The notes under the pieces: generated by a model
The model's input: the letters and a program-made list of their open reading frames with translations, nothing else
Databases searched by the model: none
What the model was told of the DNA's origin: nothing
Translations under genes and position numbers: made by a program
Part shown: in pieces, positions 26,398 to 35,900 of the stretch
How positions within the stretch are numbered: position 1 is the stretch's first letter
Layout of the letters: every line of letters starts with the position of its first letter
From: Verrucomicrobiales bacterium
GTDB lineage: Bacteria > Verrucomicrobiota > Verrucomicrobiia > Limisphaerales > J093
Length of the DNA: 64,000 bases
Direction of reading: 5' to 3'
Assembly (NCBI GenBank): GCA_024233305.1
Contig: JACKPV010000035.1
Location: 123,863-187,862, forward strand

Positions 26398-28350
26398 TCA
26401 GTGGTTCTCCGGTGAAGTCGCCAGGGAGGCTTCGTATTCCCGGCGGCCATCGAGGGTCCATTGCCAGATGGAGGTGCGCCACAGCGCGACCCGTTGCTGT
26501 TCGAGGTCGCTGCCGGCGCGGGCCTCGGCCTCGTCGATCAACCGGCCGAGTTCTTGGATGCGCTCAGCGGTGCCGAGGGTTTCCCAGGCCGCGCGCTTCC
26601 AGTCGATGCCGTTCCCGCGATGATAGGGTGGGGGATAGTTGGCAGGGTCGCACGCGATCGCCTCAAGGCGGCGGTAGAACCGTTCCATCGGCGCGCCGGC
26701 CGCTCCGAAATAGAGGGCAAAGAACTCCTTCAGAGCGTCGTCGACATTGGTCTCCGGATCATCCCAAACCCGGGCCATGATGTATTGCTCGACCTGATCC
26801 TGTTCGCCGCATTCAAAGATGCCGCGGATGCCATCCCGGATGAAGCCGCGCATGGCGTCGGCGGTCTGGTGGACCATGACGTGGGGGAAGCACTTCCACT
26901 TGCCGATCAGCGCCGCTTCCATCGGGTGGTGATAGTAAACCCAGAGGAACATGGGGGCGCGCGCGAGCCCGTGCCATTGCGCGTAGAACCGGCGGTCGTT
27001 CGCGCGCATTTCCGGGTGCACCGGGTAATAGCAGGTGTGCAGGCACGGGGCGATCGAGACGTTCGGTTCCAGGCTGCCATCCTGCGGGGGGAAGGCGTAG
27101 TTCCAGTAGGCGAGCGTGGCGATGAACTTGTCCGGGTGAGTGCGGCGCACCTCGCGGGCGACGGCGTTGACGAACCCGAACCAGTAATCGCTGATTTCCC
27201 CGCCGCTGAAGAACCCGGTGCCGCGGTCGGCGCCGCGGGCCAGGAGGGCGCGGCAGCGCTCGCAGGCGCAGTAGGTCGCGGCGTCCTCGGGAACGATGGC
27301 AAAGTAGTCCCCCAGCGCCTTGAAACCTCCGGGCAACGCGCCCTTGCCATCGAAGTAATCCCGCGCCATCTGCGCCAGGGTTTGCACCAGCTTGGGATGG
27401 GAGTAGCAGAGATTGAGCCCGCGCGCCGGGCCCCGGGCCTGATATTCGGGGTCGTTCAGCACGGTCTCGATGGTGCGCCGGTGGATGGTGTGGTTCCCCG
27501 CCCATTTCTCGCCGCCCAGCCGGAGTCGGCGCCAGTGAAGGTAAACCTGTTGGGGCGTGAATTCGCCCCATTGCCCCCGCAAAAACGGCCAACTGGCGCC
27601 GCTCAGGGCGTTCCGGTGCTTGAGGGCGGGGGACCGCCGGATGTCTCGGATCGGCACCGAAAGATCGGACCGGCGGGGGATCACGGTCGTGAGGTCGGTC
27701 GGGCCGTACCAGCGCACGCCACAGCAGCGCTCGAGGAAATCGTAAGCGGCATAGCAGGTGCCCTGCTCGTCGAAGACGCCGGGCAACTCGATCTCCAGCG
27801 GGCCGCGGTCGGGCAGGCCCACCGTCCGCCAGTAGTCGATGCGTTGGCGCAGGTCCGCCAGGGTGCGGTCGCTGATCGTGCGGCCCGGTTCACGGCGGGC
27901 TTCCGGGGTGTCCTTCCAGTCGCGCCCCATCAGGATGAGGGCACCGGGCCGGAATCCGATGAGGTATTCCTGCGGATCGAAGTCGACGCCGCGAGAGCCG
28001 AACGCCCGGGTGGCCGCGCTTTCGCCCACCAGGATCCGGTTTCCCGTGACGGGGGCATGCTCGCTGCGGACGGGCAGTTCGACGCCCGTGATCTTGAGCA
28101 CATGGGACTGCAGTTCAAGGGCGGCGAGCCGCGCAGCGGGCGAGGGCGGGTCGGCGATTACGATGACGCACGCGGGGGCGCCGTCGGCGACAAGATCGAA
28201 GGTGCTTCCATCGCGTTCGGTGCGGATTTCGTCGGCAGCCGCCCGGGCCGGCAGGGCGGGGAGGAGCGCCAGCACAACGGCGAGGGCGGTCAGGGATTGG
28301 CGGGCGAGTGCCGCCACGGTGCAGGGAGGGAGGCAAGCGAACGGATTCAT
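26398..28350 (-). CDS. Secreted DUF4838 protein, glycoside hydrolase-like
   Basis: 650 residues with a signal peptide (LALLPALPARAAAD). The N-terminal domain resembles the alpha-glucuronidase/GH20-type alpha-beta domain (ACVIVIADPPSPAARLAALELQSHVLKITG, NRILVGES). The central DUF4838 region has GTCYAAYDFLERCCGVRWYGP, YCACERCRALLARG, FIATLAYWNYAFPP and the tail-end YHHPMEAALIGKW. Family members occur in polysaccharide utilisation clusters of Bacteroidota, Verrucomicrobiota and Planctomycetota; catalysis is rarely proven. The CxCxxC cluster may be structural. It lies in a same-strand run with a sialidase-like protein and a sialate esterase. Confidence 0.8.
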   Translation of the reverse strand: MNPFACLPPCTVAALARQSLTALAVVLALLPALPARAAADEIRTERDGSTFDLVADGAPACVIVIADPPSPAARLAALELQSHVLKITGVELPVRSEHAPVTGNRILVGESAATRAFGSRGVDFDPQEYLIGFRPGALILMGRDWKDTPEARREPGRTISDRTLADLRQRIDYWRTVGLPDRGPLEIELPGVFDEQGTCYAAYDFLERCCGVRWYGPTDLTTVIPRRSDLSVPIRDIRRSPALKHRNALSGASWPFLRGQWGEFTPQQVYLHWRRLRLGGEKWAGNHTIHRRTIETVLNDPEYQARGPARGLNLCYSHPKLVQTLAQMARDYFDGKGALPGGFKALGDYFAIVPEDAATYCACERCRALLARGADRGTGFFSGGEISDYWFGFVNAVAREVRRTHPDKFIATLAYWNYAFPPQDGSLEPNVSIAPCLHTCYYPVHPEMRANDRRFYAQWHGLARAPMFLWVYYHHPMEAALIGKWKCFPHVMVHQTADAMRGFIRDGIRGIFECGEQDQVEQYIMARVWDDPETNVDDALKEFFALYFGAAGAPMERFYRRLEAIACDPANYPPPYHRGNGIDWKRAAWETLGTAERIQELGRLIDEAEARAGSDLEQQRVALWRTSIWQWTLDGRREYEASLATSPENH

Positions 28351-28555
28351 GAGCGTGGTTTCCGGGGGGCGACAGCGAGGGGGGAAGATCCTGAGCGCGA
28401 CAGTCTCCAAGGGATTGGCCAACGCGATCAGCGGAGAGAACCCGGGGCGGGCGGGGACACGGGGGCGCGGATGGAAGGGGGCAGCGGTGAAGAGGAAAGG
28501 CGGCAGACTGCAGTCTGCCGCCCTGCCCGCCGCGCGGGGTCGTCTTGCGAGCTGG
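28351..28555. repeat. Intergenic region with 24-bp perfect palindrome
   Basis: At 28499-28522 the half-site GGCGGCAGACTG is followed directly by its exact complement, forming a 24-bp perfect palindrome. It lies 34 bp downstream of the pseudopilin gene's stop codon, so it could act as an intrinsic terminator stem for that gene, although no T-run follows. Similar CAGACTGCAGTCTG palindromes are common repeats in related genomes as far as I recall. Confidence 0.5.
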
Positions 28556-29371
28556 TCAGTAAAGCGGATCGTAGTTCTCGATCTGCCGCGCGTAGTCCGG
28601 GGAGACGGCTTCGACGTGGCCATCAGGCATCCCGACCACGCCCTTGCCCCGCTTGTAATAGGACTCGGCGTCAACCACCTGAGGGGAGCCGATGCCGTGC
28701 CGGGCGCTCAGGGTGTTGCCGGGAGGCACATAGCGACCATCGTCGAGCATGGACAGCGTGCCGCCACCCGCGCCGGTGAGGCGGGCGTTGTAGCCCACCT
28801 CTTCCACGAGCATGAGTTTTTGCGAGGGGCTCTTGATGAAGCTGGTCTTGAAATGCAGGGGCGGCGCCCCGGCGCCGTAGAGGGAGGCCATGCCGTGGTT
28901 TTCCCCACCGCTGACGACGCTGGTGAAAGTGTAGCTGTAGAGATAGGGGTTGGCGCCCCCGGTGCGCCGCCATTCCCGTTCGCGCTCCAGGACATCCCGA
29001 TCCGAAGGACACCGGAAGAGGTTGGTGGTGAAGTTGCCGATATACGGCGAGATGGCGCTGTTCTGAACGTTGGTGTAGAAGCTCGCCGGGACGCTCGGGT
29101 CATTGCCGGCCCTCGGGGTGAGGTTCCAGAAAATCCAGTCTTCGCGCATCGGCACATAGGAGCCTTTCGAGGCCGTGCCGGGGAACGTGTCGTCGTAATC
29201 CCCGGTGTACATGATCATGGCCAGCCCGAGCTGCTTGAGGTTGCTCCGGCAGGCTGTCATGTTGGCCTTGTCCTTCGCCTTGGAGAGCGCGGGCAGCAGC
29301 ATGCCCGCCAGGATGGCGATGATGGCAATGACGACGAGCAGCTCAATGAGGGTGAATCCTTTACGTTTCAT
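28556..29371 (-). CDS. Type IV pilin-like prepilin N-terminal protein (DUF1559/pseudopilin type)
   Basis: 271 residues. It begins MKRKGFTLIELLVVIAIIA, the prepilin peptidase cleavage motif (G|FTLIE) with the following hydrophobic helix. The body fits the large Verrucomicrobia/Planctomycete family with H-x9-DG-type ends: NLKQLGLAMIMYTGDYDDTFPG, FRCPSDRD, and a C-terminal VGMPDGHVEAVSPDYARQ. Genomes of this phylum carry dozens to hundreds of such paralogues, processed and exported by a type II secretion-like system. The specific role is unknown. It is 5' to the DUF4838 gene on the same strand. Confidence 0.88.
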   Translation of the reverse strand: MKRKGFTLIELLVVIAIIAILAGMLLPALSKAKDKANMTACRSNLKQLGLAMIMYTGDYDDTFPGTASKGSYVPMREDWIFWNLTPRAGNDPSVPASFYTNVQNSAISPYIGNFTTNLFRCPSDRDVLEREREWRRTGGANPYLYSYTFTSVVSGGENHGMASLYGAGAPPLHFKTSFIKSPSQKLMLVEEVGYNARLTGAGGGTLSMLDDGRYVPPGNTLSARHGIGSPQVVDAESYYKRGKGVVGMPDGHVEAVSPDYARQIENYDPLY

Positions 29372-29602
29372 AAGCCTGGTTTTTCCAACGGCAACTTTCT
29401 GAGGCGGTCATCCGAATGTCAAGCGGCAGCCGCCCTGTGCCGCCAGACGCTCACAGGAGAGGGTCCGCACAGCTGTCGGACGGACCCGTCCGCGCTGCCC
29501 GAAGCGGCACCCGGCCCTGCACTCATTGCCCTGCCCGGTGGGTATTTCCAGGCTTTGAGCCGACCCTCGGAGGGCGGGCTCCTGCGGATGGCGGCGGGCC
29601 GC

Positions 29603-30679
29603 TTATCGCGGCCATTTCCCGTCGGGCATGGGAATTGCCTCGAGCCGCGGCGGATCGATCACGACGTGTTTGATCTTCTTCCGCTCCCACGTGTAGGTGA
29701 CGTGGATCATGCCGTCCATGGTCTGGATGATGGCCGGGTAGGAGAACTCGCTGCCGGGCTTGTTTTCCAACTCGCAGGCCGCCTGCCAGAGTTCGCCTGT
29801 TTCCGAGGTGGCGAGGTTGAGGACGCCGCGCCCCTTGGCGGTGTGGTTATAGGCCAGAACGGTCTGACCCGCGGCCAGTCGGACGGCGTCGATGCCGCTG
29901 TTCGGATTGGGCAGCACGGTGCGTCGCAGGCTGCTCCAGTCAACGGCGCCGTTGGTGGACCAGGATTCGGCGATGTAGCCGCGCTTGGTGCGGCAGAGCA
30001 ACTGAAGACGCTCGACGTCGTAGGCCAGCAGGGTGGGTTGGATGGCGGGGAGGGCGAACGAGCTGTTCAGGGGCCCGGAGGTGAACCATTGGCCGAAGGG
30101 GTTCTCGGTCCATTCGAGGTGTACGCGCCAGCCGGCGTCCTCGCGGCTCGAACCGGAGAGCAGCACGTTGTTGGGCAGGTCGATGGGCTTGTTCTTGATG
30201 GGGCCCAGGAAGCTGTCGGGCAGGCGTTTCTCGCGGATCCAGGTCTTGCCGCCGTCGCGCGAAAGCCGCACGTAACTCCACCAGGTGGAAGGGCTCGGTC
30301 CCACCCGGTAGAAGAGCAGCAGATCCTCGGCGCCGCGGGCGAACAACACCGGATTCCAGCAGGGATAACGCCGCCTTTCCTTGGGGCTGGCCCCGTTGGC
30401 GACTTCTTCGGGGGGCGACCAGGCGAAGCCTTCCTGGCGCGACATCCAGATACCCACGTCGGGCGCCCCTTCCTCGCTGCCGCCAAACCAGGCGGCCACC
30501 AGTCCCTGGGGTGTCTCGGCGATGGTTGACGCATGCACGGACGCCACCGCCGGATGGTCGTCAATGAACTCGGAGACGATGATCGCCCGCTCGCCGAGCC
30601 CGGCCGCCGAGGCGCTGAGCAGGGCGGCGGCGGTTCCGGTGAGGGCGAGCCGCAGGGTGTGTCGGGATCCACTCTTCAT
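29603..30679 (-). CDS. Sialidase-family (BNR-type) secreted protein
   Basis: 358 residues with an N-terminal export signal (LRLALTGTAAALLSASAAG). The six-bladed sialidase-like propeller is indicated by SVHASTIAETPQGLVAAWFGGSEEGAPDVGIW, by an Asp-box-like strand (VRLSRDGGKTW) and by NPVLFARGAEDLLLFYRVG. Further blocks are NKPIDLPNNVLLSGSSRED and HVTYTWERKKIKHVVIDP. It matches the exo-alpha-sialidase-like family widespread in Verrucomicrobiota, many members of which are unproven enzymes. Its neighbour is a sialate O-acetylesterase, making sialoglycan or another acetylated-glycan substrate plausible. The start at 30679 is preferred over an upstream one because it begins at the signal peptide. 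Confidence 0.82.
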   Translation of the reverse strand: MKSGSRHTLRLALTGTAAALLSASAAGLGERAIIVSEFIDDHPAVASVHASTIAETPQGLVAAWFGGSEEGAPDVGIWMSRQEGFAWSPPEEVANGASPKERRRYPCWNPVLFARGAEDLLLFYRVGPSPSTWWSYVRLSRDGGKTWIREKRLPDSFLGPIKNKPIDLPNNVLLSGSSREDAGWRVHLEWTENPFGQWFTSGPLNSSFALPAIQPTLLAYDVERLQLLCRTKRGYIAESWSTNGAVDWSSLRRTVLPNPNSGIDAVRLAAGQTVLAYNHTAKGRGVLNLATSETGELWQAACELENKPGSEFSYPAIIQTMDGMIHVTYTWERKKIKHVVIDPPRLEAIPMPDGKWPR

Positions 30680-30754
30680 GGGCGTTAGGCTAGCAGGTTT
30701 GCGCCGCGGCGTCATCCTCCGTTGGCAGGGCGACGGCGCGGCGCGGACGGGGAC

Positions 30755-32308
30755 TCAGTCGTTGGGATTGGTGACCATGGGCCAGTCGTCGGTCCGGAAG
30801 GGCGAAACGGGCAGGCCGGAGGCGCTGAAGAGATTCACCACCGGATGATCCGCCCAGCCAAAGCGGACGGCCACCGGGTGGGGAACCTCCGGACTGAAAA
30901 CCTCGACCTCGGTTCCCTTGACGCGTGCTTCGGCCCAGACGAATTGACGGTCCGCGCCCGCAATGGCGAAGCCGGTCAGTTGGTCGCCTTCGACCCGCAG
31001 CGGCCCCTGGACGTGCTGGAACCGGATCGTGGCCCGGCCCCGGGCGAACTCCGCGGACCGGTATTGCGGGCTCAGGCCGTCGATGGCTTCGCCGTACGCG
31101 ATCACGCGCGCCGCCAGGGCGAGGCGTTCGCCGACGGGGGCTTTCTTCGTGGGGTGGATGTCGTCCTTGTCGCCGACATCAGTGATGACGGCGATCCCCA
31201 CGTTGGGCAGCGAGCGGGTGGCCAGGTCCTGGGCTTCGCGCAGCTCGGGCCAGTCGCTTTCGCCGGGTTCAGCGGTGATCTCCTCGAGGGCGCGCTTGCG
31301 GTTTTTGTCCCAGGGCGCGAGCTGAACAGCGAGGAAGGGGAAGGCGTCCCGATTCCAGTCGCGCCACCAGTTGCGGATCATGTCGGCGAAGAGCCGGCGG
31401 TATTGCCAGGCGCGTCCGGCGTTGGACTCGCCCTGGTACCAGATCGCCCCCTGGATGGCATAGGGGATGAGGGGGGCGATCATGCCGTTGTAAAGCTCGG
31501 TGGGTTTCCAGGGGGCACGGGGGCGTCCCTGATTGAACGCCTCTCCGGCGGCCTCCGCCTTCGCCTTGGCCTCTTCCCATTGCTTGACCGCGGCCAGATG
31601 CCGGGCCTCGGCCTGCCGATGGGTTTCGAGGATGTCGGTGCGGTATTCCGGGCTGGTTTCGAGCGCGGTGCGGCTCATCCAGACCTCCGCCGGCGAACCG
31701 CCCCACGACGTGTGGATCAACCCCACCGGCACGTTCCGGGCCGCCTGCAGGGCGCGACCAAAGTAATAACCGACCGCGCTGAAGCCGGGCACGGTGTCAG
31801 GACCGCAAAGCACCCACGAGGCATCAACGTCTTCGACGGGTTCGTCGGCCTTGAGTTTGGGAACCGTGAAGAGTCGAATGGCCGCGTTGGCCGAGCCGGC
31901 GATGTCGTCGGCCGGCTCGAAAGCGCGCGACAGCGGCCACTCCATGTTGGATTGGCCGCTGCAAATCCATACCTCGCCGACGAGGACGTTGGTCAGCTCG
32001 ATCCGGTTCTTGCCGGCGACGACGAGGCGGTCCGGGCCGCCCGCGGCGAGTTGGGTCAGGCGGACCTGCCAGCGGCCGTCCTTGGCGGTGGTTTCGACCC
32101 GTTGCCCGCGGAAGGTCACGGTCACCGATTCACCCTCATCAGCCCAACCCCAGATCGGAACGCTGGTCTGCTGCTGGAGCACCATGTTGTCGGAAAACAG
32201 GTGGTGCAACCGGACGTCCGCGCGGACTCCGAGGGTGCAAAGGCCCGCCAGAACGGCAAGGGCGACACCGCGCTGCGACAGATGCTGGCGAAGAATGCTT
32301 GCTGGCAT
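30755..32308 (-). CDS. Sialate O-acetylesterase-like secreted esterase
   Basis: 517 residues. A signal peptide (GVALAVLAGLCTLGVRAD) precedes VRLHHLFSDNMVLQQQTSVPIWGWA, the usual N-terminus of bacterial SGNH sialate esterases. The catalytic block I ICSGQSNMEWPL carries the nucleophile Ser. IHTSWGGSPAEVWMS and IWYQGESNA follow, and the Asp/His pair sits in KDDIHPTKK. It removes O-acetyl groups from sialic acids or, in many environmental relatives, from other glycans. The 75-bp gap to the downstream sialidase-like gene on the same strand suggests an operon. Confidence 0.9.
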   Translation of the reverse strand: MPASILRQHLSQRGVALAVLAGLCTLGVRADVRLHHLFSDNMVLQQQTSVPIWGWADEGESVTVTFRGQRVETTAKDGRWQVRLTQLAAGGPDRLVVAGKNRIELTNVLVGEVWICSGQSNMEWPLSRAFEPADDIAGSANAAIRLFTVPKLKADEPVEDVDASWVLCGPDTVPGFSAVGYYFGRALQAARNVPVGLIHTSWGGSPAEVWMSRTALETSPEYRTDILETHRQAEARHLAAVKQWEEAKAKAEAAGEAFNQGRPRAPWKPTELYNGMIAPLIPYAIQGAIWYQGESNAGRAWQYRRLFADMIRNWWRDWNRDAFPFLAVQLAPWDKNRKRALEEITAEPGESDWPELREAQDLATRSLPNVGIAVITDVGDKDDIHPTKKAPVGERLALAARVIAYGEAIDGLSPQYRSAEFARGRATIRFQHVQGPLRVEGDQLTGFAIAGADRQFVWAEARVKGTEVEVFSPEVPHPVAVRFGWADHPVVNLFSASGLPVSPFRTDDWPMVTNPND

Positions 32309-32711
32309 GGGCTTATGGCAGCGCACCCCGGAATGTTCGTCAATGCAGAAAGCGGTTCGCGGCGACACCGGGCCTCGGAACACGCTTGAGAATGGCCGCC
32401 GGGGGGGGGCGGCGCTTGGCGCGAACCGTGTTGCGATGCTACCAAACGAGCGGATCACCCAGCCCAACCTCGGCTCCCGCTCCTCGCCGAAGGGTGGTTG
32501 GGGAGAACGGCTTAGCCGCATCAATTCAGTCAATGGACCGCGGATGGGCACGGATGCCACGGATGGGGCGCGGCGCTGCCGCTTTGGCGGAGAGGGCGGG
32601 AAGCCTCACTAAATGGTGAACCCGAACCCAGGACGAGCGATCCTGGTTTCCCTCAATATCCGTGCCCATCCGTGCCCATCAGTGGTGAATCCATCTGCAT
32701 CGTTACGGCTT
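32309..32711. repeat. Intergenic region with distant inverted repeat
   Basis: No gene is supported. GATGGGCACGGATG at 32543-32556 is repeated in inverted form at 32667-32680 (CATCCGTGCCCATC), and the latter unit is doubled in tandem starting at 32658. A run of ten G lies near 32401. These are intergenic repeats with no visible coding or promoter function. Confidence 0.45.
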
Positions 32712-32907
32712 AGCCGTATGGATTCAACACGGGGCAGCCGTCGACGTGTAGTCGGCGCTGAAATCCAAGCGCTTACGCGGGCTCGGCGATTCCGATCAGC
32801 AGTCACTTTTCGGTGAATCGTCGCTCTCGGCAACACGCAGCCCTATCCCAGCTGAATCATGCGCCGACTACACGTCGGCGGCTACGAGTTACTGAATCGT
32901 CACGGCT
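32712..32907 (-). repeat. 196-bp MITE-like dispersed repeat, copy 2 (inverted)
   Basis: Same length as copy 1 and clearly homologous end to end in opposite orientation: AGCCGTATGGATTCAAC at the left, the hairpin GCCGTCGACGTGTAGTCGGCGC, and GCGCCGACTACACGTCGGCGGC with ACGAGTTACTGAATCGT at the right. It sits 23 bp downstream of the stop codon of the giant gene. Confidence 0.75.
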
Positions 32908-32930
32908 GAGGCCATCCCGATGACTCCCCA

Positions 32931-35900
32931 CTACCGGGGCTGCCTGTCGCTGGCCGACGGTGGCGTTACCCAGCGGTAGTAGCGAGATCCTCCTTCCGGG
33001 GGGACAGGCAAGATGAAGGCCTCACTGGTGGGCCATGGCCTTACCTTGCGCCAGACCGGAGCCTTCCCGAACTCGGCCGTTTCCTCCAGCCATCCGTTGC
33101 CGGAAGCGGCATTCCGTTCAAGCCGCAGGACGTCGCCATCCCGGCGGATGATCAAACCCGACGTCGCGACGGACAGGCCCTGCGGCTGCTCCGCGGCCCG
33201 GAGGAACGAGATTGCTTGCGTCGTTTCCAGCGGGATCGTCACTTGGTCCTCAGACAGGGTGACGCTGGCGAACGGCTCCCAGTTCGCCGGGTGCAGCCGG
33301 GTGCTTGATTGCAGCCCATAGGTGCGTTGCGGATGGCCATAGACGACGAGCTGTAGAATTCCGTCCGGTCCGAGTCGCAGATCGACCAACGGCTCCTGGG
33401 CGACCAGCCAGACGCGCCCATCGGCGCCCTCGGTGCGGTCGACTGCGTCCCCTGCAACCCGCCAGCCGCGCACGGCCTCAACCGCCATCGGCACCACAGC
33501 CGAATGCTCGCCGGTGTCGGCCGCGAATCCCAACCAAGCCAGTGCCGTGTCGCCCATGATCGCCTCCCCCGGCCGGGCCGAGAAGGTGAGGCGCCAACGG
33601 TCCGGTTCAGCGAACTCGACGGCAGCTTGTTCGAGAGCGGCCAGCGCAGGGGCCAGTTCCAGATCGAGCAGCCGTAGAACCGGGAAGTGCAGGTCCACCT
33701 CAATGGCGCTCAAACCCACTTCACTCCGCACCCAAACCGGCAGCGCATTGGTTCCTCCGGCGAACACGTTTGTCTGGCCGAGTGCCACGCTGAAGTCGGG
33801 CAACCAGTCTGCCACCGTGATCGAGAACTCCGCCGCATCGCTGAGCGACGGTTCCCCGTCGTCCTCAACCTCAACCCGGACTCGGTGGACGTGCCCGCCC
33901 TGCGTGCCCGAAGGTCGCCAACTGAGCCGACCCGAGTTCGCGTCGATGCTCATTCCCGCCGGCGCGCCGGCCCTGAGGCGGAACCGCAGCGTTTGGGCGG
34001 GGAGATCCAGGTCCATGGCGGCCAGGTCAACGGTGAGCATTCGTCCCTCGCGGGCCATGCCGTCCGCCGGCCGCGTCAAGCGAGGCCGCGTGTTCTGCTC
34101 GGTCACCTCCACGACAAACTTGGTTTCCGCCGTGCCGGGTGGTTCGTGTCCGTCGCTTACGCGGACGGTGAAGGACTGCTCGGCGGGGCCGGTGGTCTCA
34201 TCGGTCGCCCAGGAGAGCACACCCGAGGACGCGTTGATGGTGGCGCCCTTGGGGATGGCACCCCTCAAGGAATAGGTGAGGGGATCGCCGTCCGGATCGG
34301 AGGCCTGCAAGGCAATTTCCAGGCGGGCTCCCTCGACGATTTCCCGGCGTTCGACGGAGGTGAGAACCGGCGGGCGATTGGGCTCGTCGGTGGCCGTGCG
34401 CGCATCGGGCACGGCGGGTGGCGATTCACGGTTGCCGGCGTTGTCCACGGCGACGCTGAAGAAGGCGTAAGTGCGGCCCGCGTTGCCGGGATAGACCGCC
34501 GTGGTCAGCCGGGTCTGTCGCAACCACAGCCGGAACGGCTCGTCGTCCTCGGAGACGAACACATCGTAGCCAGCGATGCCGCTGCCGTCGGGTTCATCAG
34601 CGCCGTCCCACGCCAGGGGGACTTGAGGCGGGGTTTGCGGAGGGAGCGCGGCTACCGAACTGACCGGCGGGAGCACGTCAGGAGCCGCCGGCGCAGCGTA
34701 ATACAGCGTGTAGCGGCCGGTGCTGTCCTGATCGAGCAGGTGCAGCCGCCATTCGCTCCGTGGGCGTCGGCCCAGACCGACGAACACGCGGTCCGTCACC
34801 CAGAAGTCATTGTCCCGGACCAGTTCCCGTCCGTCGGCACGCACCACGCGCAGCAGTTCGAAGGTGCCGTTCGAAGGCTCTGGGATGCGGAGATAACCCC
34901 ATCCGGGTGGCATGGCAGCGGTCAGTTCCACGACCCGATGCTCGGTATCGGGCGGTGGGTTCGCGTCGGCGGCCAGCACGACGCGCACCGGGTTCGTCTC
35001 GCCGGTGCTCAGGTAGAGCGTATCGGGTAGGTCGTCGGGATCGGGCACGTCGTTCACCAGGAAATCCGCTCGCCCGTCCTCCGCCTCCCCGGGCGCGAGC
35101 AGAGTGCGGATCATCTCGTGGATGGTGACCTCTTCGATCAGCGAGAGCTTTAGTTCACCGATGTCATCGAGGTGCTCGAAGGTTGCCTGGTAGTCCACGA
35201 ACAGACCCTGCAGGGTCGACGTCAGCAGCCAGCGGGCGATCCGGTTTTCGCCGGGGCCGATGTGGCCCAGGTTTACCGTCAACGAGGGGCTGATCCCTTC
35301 ACCCTCGACCTCGCTTCCGATGATCTGGAAGTCGATCAGCAGGCCCTTGTCGTTCTCGACGATCTCTGGCTGAGCCGAGGTGATGCGCAGGTTGCGCGCG
35401 CCGCCGAACCCGTGGTTTTCCACCATGACCGCCAGGCTGAAAGGCAGGGAGGGTTCGATTTCCTCAGTGAACGGGTCGTCCGCGTAGACGTCGCGCTGAT
35501 GAAAGTACTTCACGTGGAGTCGCGGGTTCGGATGCACGGTGATCCGGACTGCCGTCAAGGGGACGGTGATCTGCACTCCGTCCTGGACATAGCGCATGAC
35601 GCCGCTGACGTAGTACTCGACGGGTGTCTCGGGCGCGGCGTCGTTGGACGGGATGATCACCCAGACGGCGCTGGCCGTGGTGTGGGGTGCGATTTCCCCC
35701 GTGCCATCGACGGCGCCCATGCGGCTCAGTGTTGGTGTCCGCAGCCCGAACCTATCCGTGACGTCCTGCCCGGACTCGTTCATGACGATCACCTCGACGG
35801 CGAGACTGCCGAGGGTGTTGTCCGAGGCGTTGTTGACTTCGAGCGTCGCCTCGAAGGCATCGCGCGATATTACCGCCTCTTGATCGAGTTTCAGGGTGAC

